A stretch of 12,768 nt of DNA from Chryseobacterium gleum (GTDB taxonomy: Bacteria; Bacteroidota; Bacteroidia; Flavobacteriales_C; GCA-002722245): the NCBI GenBank assembly GCA_945903925.1, contig CAMDPJ010000043.1:1-12768 (forward strand), in the 5' to 3' direction. Below the pieces are notes generated by a model, which worked only from the letters and a program-made list of their open reading frames with translations, ran no database searches and was not told where the DNA came from. How positions within the stretch are numbered: the stretch's first letter is position 1; each line of letters begins with the position of its first letter. A program made the position numbers and the translations under genes. Below are positions 7,233 through 12,768 of the stretch, in pieces.

Positions 7233-7270
7233 AAAAAAAGCCTAAGACATTTCTGTTTTAGGCTTTTTTT
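7233..7270. terminator. Bidirectional rho-independent terminator between prc and the exonuclease gene
   Basis: A 17-bp stem runs from AAAAAAAGCCTAAGACA (7233-7249) to TGTTTTAGGCTTTTTTT (7254-7270), with a single G-U wobble and a TTTC loop. The core has A-runs on the left and T-runs on the right, so it can work for both strands: it lies 11 bases after the prc stop and 13 bases after the stop of the convergent exonuclease gene. Confidence 0.92.
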
Positions 7271-7282
7271 TATGTTCTTTGA

Positions 7283-7879
7283 TTAGAATTCAGTTTTGTA
7301 GAGCCCACTTTCTATCATCTTCGTTAAAATCTCTCTGCAAATCCATGCATCAGTAGCTGCATAAAGAACTTGAGCATGCGTAAGCGGGTCTTGTTCCCAG
7401 TTAGAAGTTTGTTGTGATTTACTAATTCTGCAACCTAAAAAAATACCGCTTAGGTTTTTGGCGCCTATGTTTTGAAAGCCTAGTTGAGTGCATAAGTTAT
7501 TCAAATCAATCATCGATTTTTCTTTGAATGGTTTGAATTTACGCAGGTCGGTTAAATCTTGAGCGATAGCAATACCAACCTTAATAATGTTTTTGTTTTC
7601 TAACAGATTAACAAACTCAATGGGTAAGCCCGTTTTTTGAGGCTTCACCAAATATACAGTTGTGGCAGTTGCCAATTGAATAAGGGCAGTATGGTTGTAC
7701 TGCCCTTTCTTAAAACAAGGTTTTGTTTCGCTATCGATACCCACAATGCTTTCTGCAGAAAGCTCTTCGAAAGCCTGCGCTATATCTTTTTTGTCGTCGA
7801 GAATTACAACTTTTCCATCGTAGCTGTGCAATGGCAGTTGAGTGATTTGTTCTTTGCTTATGCTTTTCTCGAAGTTCAA
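7283..7879 (-). CDS. RNase D-like 3'-5' exonuclease (DEDDy), TTG start
   Basis: This 198-residue single-domain protein has all the exonuclease motifs of the DEDDy group. Exo I is VGIDSETKP with D49 and E51, Exo II is KVGIAIAQDLTDL with D108, and Exo III is YAATDAW with Y173 and D177, so two-metal-ion catalysis should be intact. It lacks the HRDC domain of E. coli RNase D, so it is the short form common in this phylum; whether its substrate is RNA or DNA is not shown. The start is TTG at 7879: the first in-frame ATG encodes residue 123, inside the domain, and no upstream in-frame ATG or GTG exists before the stop at 7927. The resulting N-terminus, MNFEKSISKEQI, looks right for the family. It begins four bases after the stop of the preceding outer-membrane-type gene. 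Confidence 0.88.
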   Translation of the reverse strand: MNFEKSISKEQITQLPLHSYDGKVVILDDKKDIAQAFEELSAESIVGIDSETKPCFKKGQYNHTALIQLATATTVYLVKPQKTGLPIEFVNLLENKNIIKVGIAIAQDLTDLRKFKPFKEKSMIDLNNLCTQLGFQNIGAKNLSGIFLGCRISKSQQTSNWEQDPLTHAQVLYAATDAWICREILTKMIESGLYKTEF

Positions 7880-7883
7880 AATA

Positions 7884-8477
7884 TTATTCTTTTCGGGTTC
7901 TTTTATTGAGGTTGTAGATATTGGTTAATCTAGCCAATGCGGGTATATCGAAGTAATAAGCTACACCTGCGTTCAACCACAAGTTGGCATTCAAACTGGT
8001 GATTTTTTCGGTAATAAACCACGACCAATGATCTTTTCTCCAGCTCATGCCAAAGCCTAGGTTAATGCCTTGAAATGATTTGGTGTTGTCGATAACGGGT
8101 TGAATATCTCCAAATCTCCAAGTGGCACCGGTGAGTCCGAAAAAAGATACCTTACCAATAGGAACAATGTTTCGTGTAATATTTACTTCCAAGAAGTATT
8201 CGGCTTTAGTTGTTTTGTTGGCGAAATAATAGGTGAATTCTGGACCGAGGTGCGTTTTCGTATTGATGTTAAAAAAGAACCTGCTGTTAGCGCCGTATTT
8301 GCCAATCATGTCGTTGTAAGAGCAGCCCAATCCGCCTTGAAACATGCGAAAAGGAGCATCGTAATCATCATCGTTGGTAACAGTTTTGCTAGGTGTTTGT
8401 GCATTTGCGAATGCAAAAGCAAGTAAAAATAAGTTTGTAAATAAAGTAGTTTTTATGTGGTCGAAATTTGTTTTCAT
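7884..8477 (-). CDS. Small secreted, probably outer-membrane beta-barrel protein, unknown function
   Basis: This 197-residue protein starts with a signal peptide (residues 1-26, ending FANA before Q27). The mature part alternates polar and aromatic residues in short strands separated by turns: GGLGCSYNDMIG (48-59), HLGPEFTYYFANK (76-88), YFLEVNITRNIVP (93-105), VSFFGLTGATWRFGD (109-123), GINLGFGMSWRKDHWSWFI (137-155), and ANLWLNAGVAYYF (164-176). This is typical of an eight-stranded-type outer membrane barrel, but no specific family is recognised. There is no lipobox. Its stop is four bases before the TTG of the exonuclease gene. Upstream, only about 40 bases separate it from the SRP RNA terminator, so it has little room for its own promoter and may depend on readthrough. 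Confidence 0.75.
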   Translation of the reverse strand: MKTNFDHIKTTLFTNLFLLAFAFANAQTPSKTVTNDDDYDAPFRMFQGGLGCSYNDMIGKYGANSRFFFNINTKTHLGPEFTYYFANKTTKAEYFLEVNITRNIVPIGKVSFFGLTGATWRFGDIQPVIDNTKSFQGINLGFGMSWRKDHWSWFITEKITSLNANLWLNAGVAYYFDIPALARLTNIYNLNKRTRKE

Positions 8478-8516
8478 ACTTTTAAATTTTTCGTTTCGCC
8501 AAGAAGACCACCCCCT

Positions 8517-8540
8517 AAAAAAAAGTAGGGTAAGCTACTT
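8517..8540 (-). terminator. Rho-independent terminator of the SRP RNA gene
   Basis: On the minus strand AAGTAG-CTTACC-CTACTT forms a 6-bp hairpin with a 6-base loop, and the last two T of the stem begin an unbroken run of eight T (8524 down to 8517). The loop and 3' arm reuse the last bases of the SRP RNA, which otherwise close its terminal helix. Confidence 0.7.
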
Positions 8541-8624
8541 GTGTCGCACCGCTCAACCGCCTGCCCTTGCTTCCTTCCAGACCTGGGGGAGTTCAGCAGG
8601 AGCTGGTCGCACAAGACTTACCCC
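8528..8624 (-). ncRNA. ffs: Signal recognition particle RNA (4.5S-type, small bacterial form)
   Basis: The minus strand carries the conserved apical hairpin of SRP RNA: CCCCCAGGTCTGGAAGGAAG and then CAAGGG, with the GGAA tetraloop and the symmetric internal loop that bind the Ffh M domain (the GGAAGGAAGCA core is at 8568-8578). Compared with E. coli, the base before the tetraloop is U rather than C, which still pairs with G. The ends pair: GGGTAAG (8623-8617) with CTTACCC (8534-8528), then CTTGTG (8615-8610) with CACAAG (8543-8538). The length of about 97 nt and absence of an Alu domain fit the small Gram-negative type. The RNA works with Ffh and FtsY to target membrane and secreted proteins. 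Exact ends are inferred from pairing and the promoter, so may be off by a few bases. Confidence 0.93.
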
Positions 8625-8627
8625 GTG

Positions 8628-8663
8628 CAAAAATAGGAAAAAAACTGAATTTTCTTTATCAAA
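8628..8663 (-). promoter_or_regulatory. SRP RNA promoter of Bacteroidota type
   Basis: TATTTTTG (8635-8628 on the minus strand) is a perfect match to the TAnnTTTG -7 element of Bacteroidota, three bases before the GGGG at the 5' end of the SRP RNA. A TTTG (8663-8660) lies 24 bases upstream as a possible -33 element, slightly further than the usual 19-23. The -7 box is convincing, the -33 less so. Confidence 0.7.
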
Positions 8664-8711
8664 TATTACAAGTTCTAACTAAAGGGCTGAAAATTAACCG
8701 TAAAGTTTTAT

Positions 8712-8719
8712 TATTTTCG
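8712..8719 (+). promoter_or_regulatory. Possible -7 element immediately before the DUF4199 gene
   Basis: TATTTTCG, one mismatch from TAnnTTTG, ends only four bases before the ATG at 8724. If used, transcription would start at or near the ATG and give a leaderless message. No clear -33 box is seen. Confidence 0.25.
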
Positions 8720-8723
8720 TTGC

Positions 8724-9227
8724 ATGCCTTCGGTATTAAAATATTCATTGAATTTTGGACTCCTATGGGGTTTGTTCGTTGCCTTTTCAGATATGATGTT
8801 CTGCGTGCTTCCTTTTCCAATGGAAGTGGTTAACTTGATGAAGTTGGGGGTGATTGTTTTTAGCATGTACTTTTTCTTGAAACACTTTAGAAATAAGGTG
8901 AATAGTGGTTTTTTATCGATGCAAGAAGCGCTTCGTTTGGGCACCAATACAGGTATCGCTGCGGGCGTGATTATGGGTTTTGTTACTTTTTTGCTGGTTC
9001 AATATGGTCCGCAAGACTTGATAGATAAAATGATGCGTGATTTATATACTGGTCAAAAATTCACAGCAGAGCAGCAAGCAATGGTTTACGAAGGGTTTCA
9101 TTCTCCATTACTGGTAATGATGGCCAATTGTTTTACTATGGCAATTTTTGGATTCGTTACTTCGTTGTTGTTTGGTTTTTTACTTAGAAAAGAAAAAACT
9201 ATTTTTAAAAATAAGATTAAGGAATAA
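8724..9227 (+). CDS. DUF4199 family inner membrane protein
   Basis: This 167-residue protein has four predicted membrane segments at about 7-28, 34-55, 73-94 and 129-153, and the layout of the Bacteroidota-specific DUF4199 family: an N-terminal YSLNFGLLWGL helix, SMQEALRLGTNTGIAAGVIMG leading into the third helix, an amphipathic loop of about 30 residues (about 96-126), and a basic cytoplasmic tail. The family's function is not known. Its stop overlaps the ATG of the glycosyltransferase by one base (TAATG). DUF4199 genes often sit beside GT2 glycosyltransferases in this phylum, so it may help that enzyme in the membrane, for example as a partner or in handling the lipid-linked sugar, but this is inference. 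The first ATG is used because the hydrophobic helix starts right after it. Confidence 0.82.
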   Translation: MPSVLKYSLNFGLLWGLFVAFSDMMFCVLPFPMEVVNLMKLGVIVFSMYFFLKHFRNKVNSGFLSMQEALRLGTNTGIAAGVIMGFVTFLLVQYGPQDLIDKMMRDLYTGQKFTAEQQAMVYEGFHSPLLVMMANCFTMAIFGFVTSLLFGFLLRKEKTIFKNKIKE

Positions 9228-10162
9228 TGCAAGATATATCTGTTGTAATACCACTTTTTAATGAAGAGGAATCTTTAAAAGAGCTGCACGCTTGGCTTGT
9301 AAAGGTGATGCAAGAAAACAATCTTTCTTACGAAGTGTTGTTTATCGATGATGGTAGTAGAGATAAATCATGGCAGATGATAGAGGAGATTTGTGCTGCC
9401 GATGCCAATGTGCGAGGTATTAAATTCAGAAGAAATTACGGTAAATCGGCTGCTTTGCAAACTGGTTTCGAGAAATGTAATGGCAAGGTCGTTATCACGA
9501 TGGATGCAGATTTGCAGGACAGTCCGGATGAAATCCCCGAACTAAGCAAAATGATTATAGAAGACGGCTACGATTTAGTTTCGGGCTGGAAAGCAAAAAG
9601 ATACGACCCTATCACTAAAACTCTTCCCACCAAACTATTCAACTGGGCAGCGCGCAAAATGAGCGGTATTTATTTGCACGATTTTAATTGCGGTTTAAAA
9701 GCATACAAAATAGAAGTGGTGAAGGCTATTGAAGTGTATGGTGAAATGCATAGATATATTCCGGTAATTGCTAAATGGGCAGGATTTAGAAAGATTGGAG
9801 AGAAGGTGGTGATTCATCGCGAGCGTAAATACGGTGTGACTAAGTTTGGTTTAGAACGCTTTTTATTTGGCTTTTTAGATTTACTGTCTATCATGTTCGT
9901 ATCGAAATTTGGAAAAAAACCAATGCATCTTTTTGGGGCTTTAGGAACTTTAATGTTTACTTTCGGATTTATCTTTATTACCTATTTATGGGGTGTAAAA
10001 ATGTTTTCAGATTACTCTGTGATTACCGATAGACCTTCATTTTATTTCGGTTTAGTAGCCATGATTTTGGGAGTGCAGTTTTTCTTGGCAGGCTTCATTG
10101 CCGAACTGGTATCTCGCAATTCTCCACATCGCAATCACTACGAATTAGAAAAAGTATTGTAA
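9227..10162 (+). CDS. GT2 glycosyltransferase, polyprenyl-phosphate sugar synthase type (DPM1/GtrB-like)
   Basis: This 311-residue protein combines a cytoplasmic GT-A domain (1-225) with two C-terminal membrane helices (about 232-258 and 271-295). It has the family motifs in order: SVVIPLFNEEESL (5-17), FIDDGSRD (39-46), the metal-binding DXD region TMDADLQDSPDEIP (91-104), DFNCGLKAY (152-160), MHRYIPV (174-180) and HRERKYGVTKFG (197-208). This pattern is that of enzymes that move glucose, mannose or a related sugar from a nucleotide donor to undecaprenyl phosphate at the inner membrane, feeding glycan modification or glycoprotein synthesis on the far side. The particular sugar cannot be read from the sequence. 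It is translationally coupled to the DUF4199 gene by TAATG overlap. Confidence 0.9.
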   Translation: MQDISVVIPLFNEEESLKELHAWLVKVMQENNLSYEVLFIDDGSRDKSWQMIEEICAADANVRGIKFRRNYGKSAALQTGFEKCNGKVVITMDADLQDSPDEIPELSKMIIEDGYDLVSGWKAKRYDPITKTLPTKLFNWAARKMSGIYLHDFNCGLKAYKIEVVKAIEVYGEMHRYIPVIAKWAGFRKIGEKVVIHRERKYGVTKFGLERFLFGFLDLLSIMFVSKFGKKPMHLFGALGTLMFTFGFIFITYLWGVKMFSDYSVITDRPSFYFGLVAMILGVQFFLAGFIAELVSRNSPHRNHYELEKVL

Positions 10163-10227
10163 CCAATTTACAATTCAGCATCAATAAAATTAGAAACGAG
10201 GACTTAAATCAAGGAATGAAAATTGTT

Positions 10228-10235
10228 TACCTTCC
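10228..10235 (+). promoter_or_regulatory. Possible -7 element upstream of the YwqK-repeat gene
   Basis: TACCTTCC lies 15 bases before the ATG at 10251, resembling the box before dapD in sequence and position. It differs from TAnnTTTG at two places and has no clear -33 partner. Confidence 0.2.
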
Positions 10236-10250
10236 TCCAAAATTAGCAGC

Positions 10251-11357
10251 ATGAAGAATTCCATTTTTATTTTATTTTTATTTTTTAGTGTGCAATTGTT
10301 TGCGCAAAATAAGACCCCTGATACCAATAAGGTGGATGCTAAAGGTGAAAAACACGGCTTCTGGTTAGAAAAATATAAAAATGGTAAAAAGAAATACGAG
10401 GGCGATTTTAATCATGGCTTGCCTAAAGGACAATTCAAACATTATTACGAAAAGAATGGAAAACTAGAAGCGCAGTTGAACTACTATCCTGATGGAAAAA
10501 AAGCTGCCGCATTTTTGTATTATGCCAACGGAGTGGTGATGGCGCAAGGTTTATACAACGATAAGAAGAAAGACAGCTTGTGGAGATATTATGCACAAGA
10601 TAGTGTGTTGCTTTCTCAAGAATTTTACCGAATGGGCGTGAAGCATGGAGAATGGAAATTGTATTACAGAAATGGAATCAACTCAAGCTTAGAAACCTTT
10701 AACAATGGTAAAAAAGAAGGCGCCGTTAAAGAATGGTTTGAAACCGGTAAGGTGAAAAGTGAAGGAACTTTTAAAAATGGAAAGCAAGAAGGTTTTTACA
10801 CTACTTATTTCCCTAATGGTGTTGCGGCAACTTTAGGTAACTATAAAAACGGATTAAAAAACGGAGAGTGGATATTTAACGGTTACTTAGGTAAGCAAGA
10901 AAAGAAGGAGATTTACCAAAACGGAATATTAGTTTACACCAGTGAGCCTCGTATTTCTTATTGGGATACTTCTGAAACTGTAATTAGAAGCAAAGAAGTT
11001 TTTAATTTAGATTATACCAGCAACTATTCACATTACTATGAGTCTGCTATATTACAAAGAGAAGGTAAGTTTTTAAAAGATAAAAGAATTGGAGAATGGA
11101 AGTTTTATAGTGCTGCCGCAGAATTAGACTCTACTATCATTTATTATGGCGGGTTTCGCGATGGAGCATTTAAAGCTTTTCAAAATGGGAAATTGGTGAA
11201 AGAAGCAAATTACCGCATTGATAAGTTGCAAGGAGCATACAAAGAGTATTATCTTGACGGAACATTGAAGTTAGAAGGAACTTACGAAAATGAAAAAAAA
11301 ATAGGTACATGGAAGCATTACGACAAAGGTTCGGTTTTAAAGGAAGAGAAGTTTTAG
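10251..11357 (+). CDS. Secreted YwqK/MORN-type repeat protein
   Basis: This 368-residue protein begins with a signal peptide (1-18, QLFA before Q19). The rest consists of about a dozen degenerate repeats of roughly 22-25 residues of the MORN_2/YwqK type, with a consensus like G.kkGeWk.YY.NGk...EGtyknGk. Clear copies include KGEKHGFWLEKYKNGKKKYE (31-50), KHGEWKLYYRNG (131-142), KSEGTFKNGKQEGFYTTYFP (169-188), KRIGEWKFYS (278-287) and KLEGTYENEKKIGTWKHY (340-357). Databases often label these proteins toxin-antitoxin system YwqK family antitoxin, but nothing here supports a toxin-antitoxin role. The repeats form beta-hairpin stacks and probably act as a periplasmic or surface binding scaffold. 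The last 49 bases overlap the lipoprotein gene in another frame. An 88-bp gap precedes the gene, so it may have its own promoter. Confidence 0.85.
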   Translation: MKNSIFILFLFFSVQLFAQNKTPDTNKVDAKGEKHGFWLEKYKNGKKKYEGDFNHGLPKGQFKHYYEKNGKLEAQLNYYPDGKKAAAFLYYANGVVMAQGLYNDKKKDSLWRYYAQDSVLLSQEFYRMGVKHGEWKLYYRNGINSSLETFNNGKKEGAVKEWFETGKVKSEGTFKNGKQEGFYTTYFPNGVAATLGNYKNGLKNGEWIFNGYLGKQEKKEIYQNGILVYTSEPRISYWDTSETVIRSKEVFNLDYTSNYSHYYESAILQREGKFLKDKRIGEWKFYSAAAELDSTIIYYGGFRDGAFKAFQNGKLVKEANYRIDKLQGAYKEYYLDGTLKLEGTYENEKKIGTWKHYDKGSVLKEEKF

Positions 11358-12040
11358 TAGCTCTTACTTTTGCAGCACTGTTGTTTAGTGCTTGTAAAAA
11401 AGATGCTGCAACGGTGATAGATGCAGGCTACAACTATGTGCCTCTTAAAACCGGTAGCTATATCATTTACGATGTAGATTCTATCCATTTCAATGATTTT
11501 ACAAAAACCAAGGATACTTTTAAATTTCAGTTGAAAGAGGAAATCGGACTCCCCTTTACCGATTTGCTAGGCAACACGTCTTATGAATACAAAAGATATA
11601 AACGTTTTTATACCAGCAATATAAATATTAATACTGTGGCCTTCGCTTTAACAGATGTTTGGCATGTTACCAAATTAGTTGGTCGTTACGAAAGAGTAGA
11701 GGAAAGTATTAGGTATTCACGATTGAAATTTCCGGTAACTGAAGGTGCAACTTGGAATGGAAATGCTTTCAATACCGAAGATGAATGGGATTATATTGTT
11801 CAAAATGCTGATGTGAAGTATTTAACTTTTGATTCTACAGCAAGTGTTTTGCAAAGAGATGTAGAAACCAAAATATCGAAGCTATATTACAATGAGAAGT
11901 ATGCAAGAAACATTGGTTTGGTGTACAAAAAAGTGATAGATGTAAATTCTCAAAATACTTCCTCATCGCTAGGTGTTATGGATAGAATTCAGAAAGGTGT
12001 AATTTACGAATGGCGCTATGTTTCGCATGGAAACAACTAA
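11309..12040 (+). CDS. Putative lipoprotein of unknown function
   Basis: This 243-residue product has a basic N-region (R5, R7, K11, R13), a hydrophobic segment VLVALTFAALLFSA and a lipobox LFSAC with the lipidated cysteine C29. The cysteine is followed by KKD, only loosely like the acidic surface-export signals of Bacteroidota lipoproteins. The mature part is rich in Tyr, Asn and Thr with strand-like segments: VPLKTGSYIIYDVDSIHF (43-60), a central region around 104-150, and GVIYEWRYVS near the end. I do not recognise the family. The ATG at 11309 lies inside the preceding repeat gene (49-base overlap, different frame). No other ATG, GTG or TTG in this frame would keep a full signal peptide, so this start is favoured. 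The next gene overlaps its last 14 bases. Confidence 0.78.
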   Translation: MEALRQRFGFKGREVLVALTFAALLFSACKKDAATVIDAGYNYVPLKTGSYIIYDVDSIHFNDFTKTKDTFKFQLKEEIGLPFTDLLGNTSYEYKRYKRFYTSNININTVAFALTDVWHVTKLVGRYERVEESIRYSRLKFPVTEGATWNGNAFNTEDEWDYIVQNADVKYLTFDSTASVLQRDVETKISKLYYNEKYARNIGLVYKKVIDVNSQNTSSSLGVMDRIQKGVIYEWRYVSHGNN

Positions 12041-12768
12041 GAAAGCAACTTTTTTCTTTTTGCTTGTTTCAAGCTTATCCTATTCCCAAAATTTTTATTT
12101 CGAAGTGGTTTTTAAAAACAAAGGAAATGCTTCTTTGACTAATCCTCAGCAGTTTCTAAGTCCCTCTTCTCTTGAGAAAAAGAACAAAAGAGGCATAACA
12201 GTAGATTATTACGATGTGCCTGTTGATGCATCTTATATTTCTACTTTAAAACAGCAAGGAGTTGAGGTGATAAAGCAATCTAAATGGAGAAACTCTGCCT
12301 TGGTTTTAACCAACGATACCAGTTTAATAGCGCCTTTGCGCACTCTTCCTTTTGTGCGCTCGGCAGAGTATTTCTGCCAAGCAACAGGAGTACTTAAAAT
12401 GCAAAGTAAATTCAATAGTGAAGAAACGCAGTGGTATGCTCATACTTACGCAGAGTCAATGAATCAGGTGAGTATGCTTAATGGTCATTTTTTACATGAA
12501 CATGGTTTTAGTGGAGAGGGAATAGATATCGCTATTTTCGATGCCGGGTTTCCTAAAATATTTTCGGCAATCACTCTTTTAGAGACGAATGAACAGATTA
12601 AAAGCACTTTTGATTTTGTAGACAATGATGTTTCTGTTTTTGAGAAAGACAATCATGGAGCAATGGTGCTATCTGTTTTGGCTTCCAATGATGCATATAT
12701 GTATGGTGTAGCACCAAAGGCAAATTTCCATTTGTTTATTACAGAAGATGTGGCAACAGAATCGTTGT
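12027..12768 (+). CDS. Secreted S8 (subtilisin-like) protease, N-terminal part (cut by window edge)
   Basis: The frame is open from the ATG at 12027 to the right edge (247 codons). Residues 1-20 form a signal peptide (METTKKATFFFLLVSS, cut before Q21). A propeptide-like region follows (about 22-135) with VPVDASYISTLKQQGVEVI and a trailing LPFVRSAE. The protease domain starts at LNGHFLHEHGFSGEG (151-165). Catalytic Asp is D172 in IAIFDAGFP, and catalytic His is H210 in DNHGAMVLSVLAS; the Ser motif lies beyond the window. Bacteroidota relatives are usually exported and often carry a C-terminal type IX secretion domain, which cannot be checked here. An in-frame ATG at 12018 is an alternative start adding three residues. 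It overlaps the lipoprotein gene by 14 bases, so the two are likely cotranslated. Confidence 0.88.
   Translation, partial: METTKKATFFFLLVSSLSYSQNFYFEVVFKNKGNASLTNPQQFLSPSSLEKKNKRGITVDYYDVPVDASYISTLKQQGVEVIKQSKWRNSALVLTNDTSLIAPLRTLPFVRSAEYFCQATGVLKMQSKFNSEETQWYAHTYAESMNQVSMLNGHFLHEHGFSGEGIDIAIFDAGFPKIFSAITLLETNEQIKSTFDFVDNDVSVFEKDNHGAMVLSVLASNDAYMYGVAPKANFHLFITEDVATESL

Noticed and set aside
8374..8833. Plus-strand open frames of 102 and 88 codons
   Set aside because: Both cross the SRP RNA gene and overlap neighbouring genes; their sequences show no protein motifs.
8711..8947. Minus-strand open frame of 78 codons
   Set aside because: It lies opposite the start of the DUF4199 membrane protein, which has the better coding signal.
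10251..11357. Reading the YwqK-repeat protein as the antitoxin of a toxin-antitoxin pair
   Set aside because: The label is a database habit for this repeat family. The protein is secreted, long, and followed by a lipoprotein and a protease, with no toxin-like neighbour.
12233..12415. Minus-strand open frame of 60 codons
   Set aside because: It is a shadow of the S8 protease propeptide region on the plus strand.

Overview
The window looks like a chromosomal core segment from a low-GC member of the Bacteroidota. Supporting signs are a consensus-matching TAnnTTTG -7 promoter box in front of the SRP RNA gene, a DUF4199 membrane protein next to a GT2 glycosyltransferase, secreted proteins whose signal peptides end in A-Q or S-Q, a YwqK/MORN-type repeat protein, an S8 protease of Bacteroidota type, and weak Shine-Dalgarno signals throughout. 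I see no integrase, transposase, CRISPR array, tRNA or phage gene.

Layout. Bases 1-5006 are all read leftward. A BadF/N-acetylglucosamine-kinase-like ATPase overlaps a SAM methyltransferase by one base. A spacer of about 345 bp follows, holding a nested palindromic repeat. Next come a small secreted protein and a tandem-thioredoxin secreted protein, then dapD (lysine/diaminopimelate synthesis), with the start of rlmI (23S rRNA m5C methyltransferase) one base behind it and cut by the window edge. The 113-bp divergent region at 5007-5119 separates this block from the tail-specific protease prc, read rightward. prc ends at a strong bidirectional terminator (7233-7270), facing a leftward unit of SRP RNA, a small outer-membrane-type protein and a DEDDy exonuclease that starts with TTG. 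From 8724 to the right edge everything is read rightward: the DUF4199 membrane protein and the GT2 polyprenyl-phosphate-type glycosyltransferase overlap by one base. They are followed by a YwqK-repeat protein, a lipoprotein and a truncated subtilisin-like protease, joined by out-of-frame overlaps of 49 and 14 bases.

How they fit together. Much of the content concerns the envelope: cell-wall precursor supply (DapD), possible amino-sugar recycling (BadF kinase), periplasmic proteolysis and redox (Prc, thioredoxin pair), membrane glycosylation (DUF4199/GT2) and secreted proteins (repeat protein, lipoprotein, S8 protease). SRP RNA, RlmI and the exonuclease are RNA- and translation-related housekeeping. 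I did not find a clearly new biological system. The points most worth a second look are the SRP RNA locus with its two competing 3' folds and its downstream gene, the nested palindromic repeat, the overlapping YwqK-lipoprotein-protease cluster, and the long DapD.
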